Shown here: positions 5,067 through 5,522 of the stretch, in pieces
Layout: each line of letters starts with the position of its first letter
How positions within the stretch are numbered: the stretch's first letter is position 1
Assembly (NCBI GenBank): GCA_003552485.1
Contig: PUMX01000060.1
Span: forward strand, 1 to 5,522
From: Candidatus Hydrogenedentota bacterium
GTDB lineage: Bacteria; Hydrogenedentota; Hydrogenedentia; Hydrogenedentales; SLHB01
Reading direction: 5' to 3'
Length of the DNA: 5,522 nucleotides
Made by a program: the position numbers and the translations under genes
Notes under the pieces: model-generated
What the model was told of the DNA's origin: nothing
Database searches by the model: none
The model's input: only the letters and a program-made list of their open reading frames with translations

Positions 5067-5507
5067 TTACGGAAAGAGAACGGCGTTATTCCCGCAGCCC
5101 CTGCATTCGCCGCAACTCTTGATGCGGTCCGTGACGAGATCCACGGCGATCTGGCCTTCAAGAATCACGCCGCCCTCTTCAGTAAACTCTATAGACGCGA
5201 CCGCAAAAGCTTCACCCGGGCCGCCGGCCTCGCGGCCCGAATAGACCTCTAGGGCCGACTTCACCGCATAGAGGTGCTTCAAGCTTAGAAACTCCTCGAA
5301 CTCATCCGCGATGGGATAATCGCACAGGAAATCGCCGCCCTCGTATGCAAGAAGTTCCTCGAGGCTGCGTCCGCCGAGCTGCTCGATGAGCAACGATTCC
5401 GGACCCACCCCTTGGCCACAAGTCCGCTTGGAAAACGTGTAACGCCGCAGCCGGTTCTCGGCATCCAACGTTACGTGGACAAGTTCGGTCACATCGCTAC
5501 ACGGCAC
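5067..5507 (-). CDS. IscU/NifU-like Fe-S scaffold relative, shortened, with C-terminal CxxCxxC tail
   Basis: A 146-residue protein that I align by eye with E. coli IscU. Residues 2-14 (P-C-S-D-V-T-E-L) match IscU P-A-C-G-D-V-M-K-L, putting Cys3 and Asp5 at IscU Cys37 and Asp39. T-C-G-Q-G-V-G at 29-35 matches G-C-G-S-A-I-A (Cys30 = Cys63). E-S-L-L-I-E-Q-L-G-G-R-S-L-E-E-L (37-52) matches the S-S-L-V-T-E-W-V-K-G-K-S-L-D-E-A helix. A-V-K-S-A-L-E-V-Y (81-89) matches the C-terminal helix. The third cysteine (Cys106) and preceding His105 appear as Leu74 and Phe73. IscU's first 30 or so residues are absent. After the domain, about 55 extra residues end in C-x2-C-x2-C (132, 135, 138). The GTG start is fixed by a Shine-Dalgarno eight bases upstream and an in-frame TGA at 5522-5520. 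It precedes ispG, a [4Fe-4S] enzyme, so a role in Fe-S handling is plausible. The domain call is fairly sure; the function is inferred. Confidence 0.72.
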   Translation of the reverse strand: MPCSDVTELVHVTLDAENRLRRYTFSKRTCGQGVGPESLLIEQLGGRSLEELLAYEGGDFLCDYPIADEFEEFLSLKHLYAVKSALEVYSGREAGGPGEAFAVASIEFTEEGGVILEGQIAVDLVTDRIKSCGECRGCGNNAVLFP

Positions 5508-5515
5508 GTATGCTG

Positions 5516-5521
5516 CTCCTC
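5516..5521 (-). promoter_or_regulatory. Shine-Dalgarno site that fixes a GTG start
   Basis: On the - strand GAGGAG (5521-5516) stands eight bases before GTG at 5507-5505. An in-frame TGA (5522-5520) overlaps it, so the reading frame cannot extend further upstream. The next possible start, the GTG of Val6, would remove Cys3. This supports a protein that begins just before the first cluster-type cysteine. The TGA might also be the stop of another gene that ends here. Confidence 0.7.
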
Positions 5522-5522
5522 A

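Noticed and set aside
4409..5122. Open frame of 237 codons on the + strand across the ispG start and its upstream gap
   Set aside because: It is antisense to ispG, rich in Ser/Thr/Pro/Arg with no recognisable motif, and conflicts with two better supported - strand genes.

Overview
The window reads as a piece of a GC-rich bacterial chromosome. It holds two converging gene groups separated by a 656-base, mostly non-coding stretch. The left group is a three-gene set on the + strand: a TIM-barrel sugar (phosphate) isomerase/epimerase (171-986) followed by two different Gfo/Idh/MocA-family NAD(P)-dependent oxidoreductases (1068-2045 and 2075-3061). The right group is on the - strand: a small IscU/NifU-like protein (5067-5507) followed by ispG of the non-mevalonate isoprenoid pathway (3718-4968). 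Sets made of a xylose-isomerase-like barrel plus several Gfo/Idh/MocA enzymes are especially common in Planctomycetota, Hydrogenedentota, Verrucomicrobiota/Lentisphaerota and similar environmental bacteria. The IspG is the long, CPGC-type form. The phylum is an inference from gene style; no rRNA or other marker is present to settle it.

Region by region: 1-170 is a leader with several short GC-rich hairpins and perhaps the last 16 codons of an upstream gene. 171-3061 is the putative carbohydrate operon, with gaps of 81 and 29 bases and good ribosome binding sites before genes 2 and 3. 3062-3717 holds a perfect 16-bp hairpin (probable terminator of the left operon), a possible 68-residue small gene on the - strand, two hairpins sharing the same 7-base arms, and a C-rich/G-rich strip. 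3718-5507 is the ispG region, with a TATAAT-like box and a ribosome binding site in the 98-base gap before ispG.

How the genes may work together: the barrel enzyme has a complete Glu-Asp-His-Glu metal site, and both dehydrogenases keep the Lys-Asp-His catalytic set. A sugar route of oxidation, isomerisation or elimination, then reduction is plausible, but the substrate cannot be read from the sequence. In the right group, IspG needs a [4Fe-4S] cluster. The gene just upstream encodes a protein that aligns, by eye, with the scaffold IscU from its first cluster-binding cysteine onward. It lacks IscU's N-terminal helix and third cysteine and carries a C-terminal C-x2-C-x2-C tail. That unusual Fe-S scaffold relative is the most interesting item in the window.
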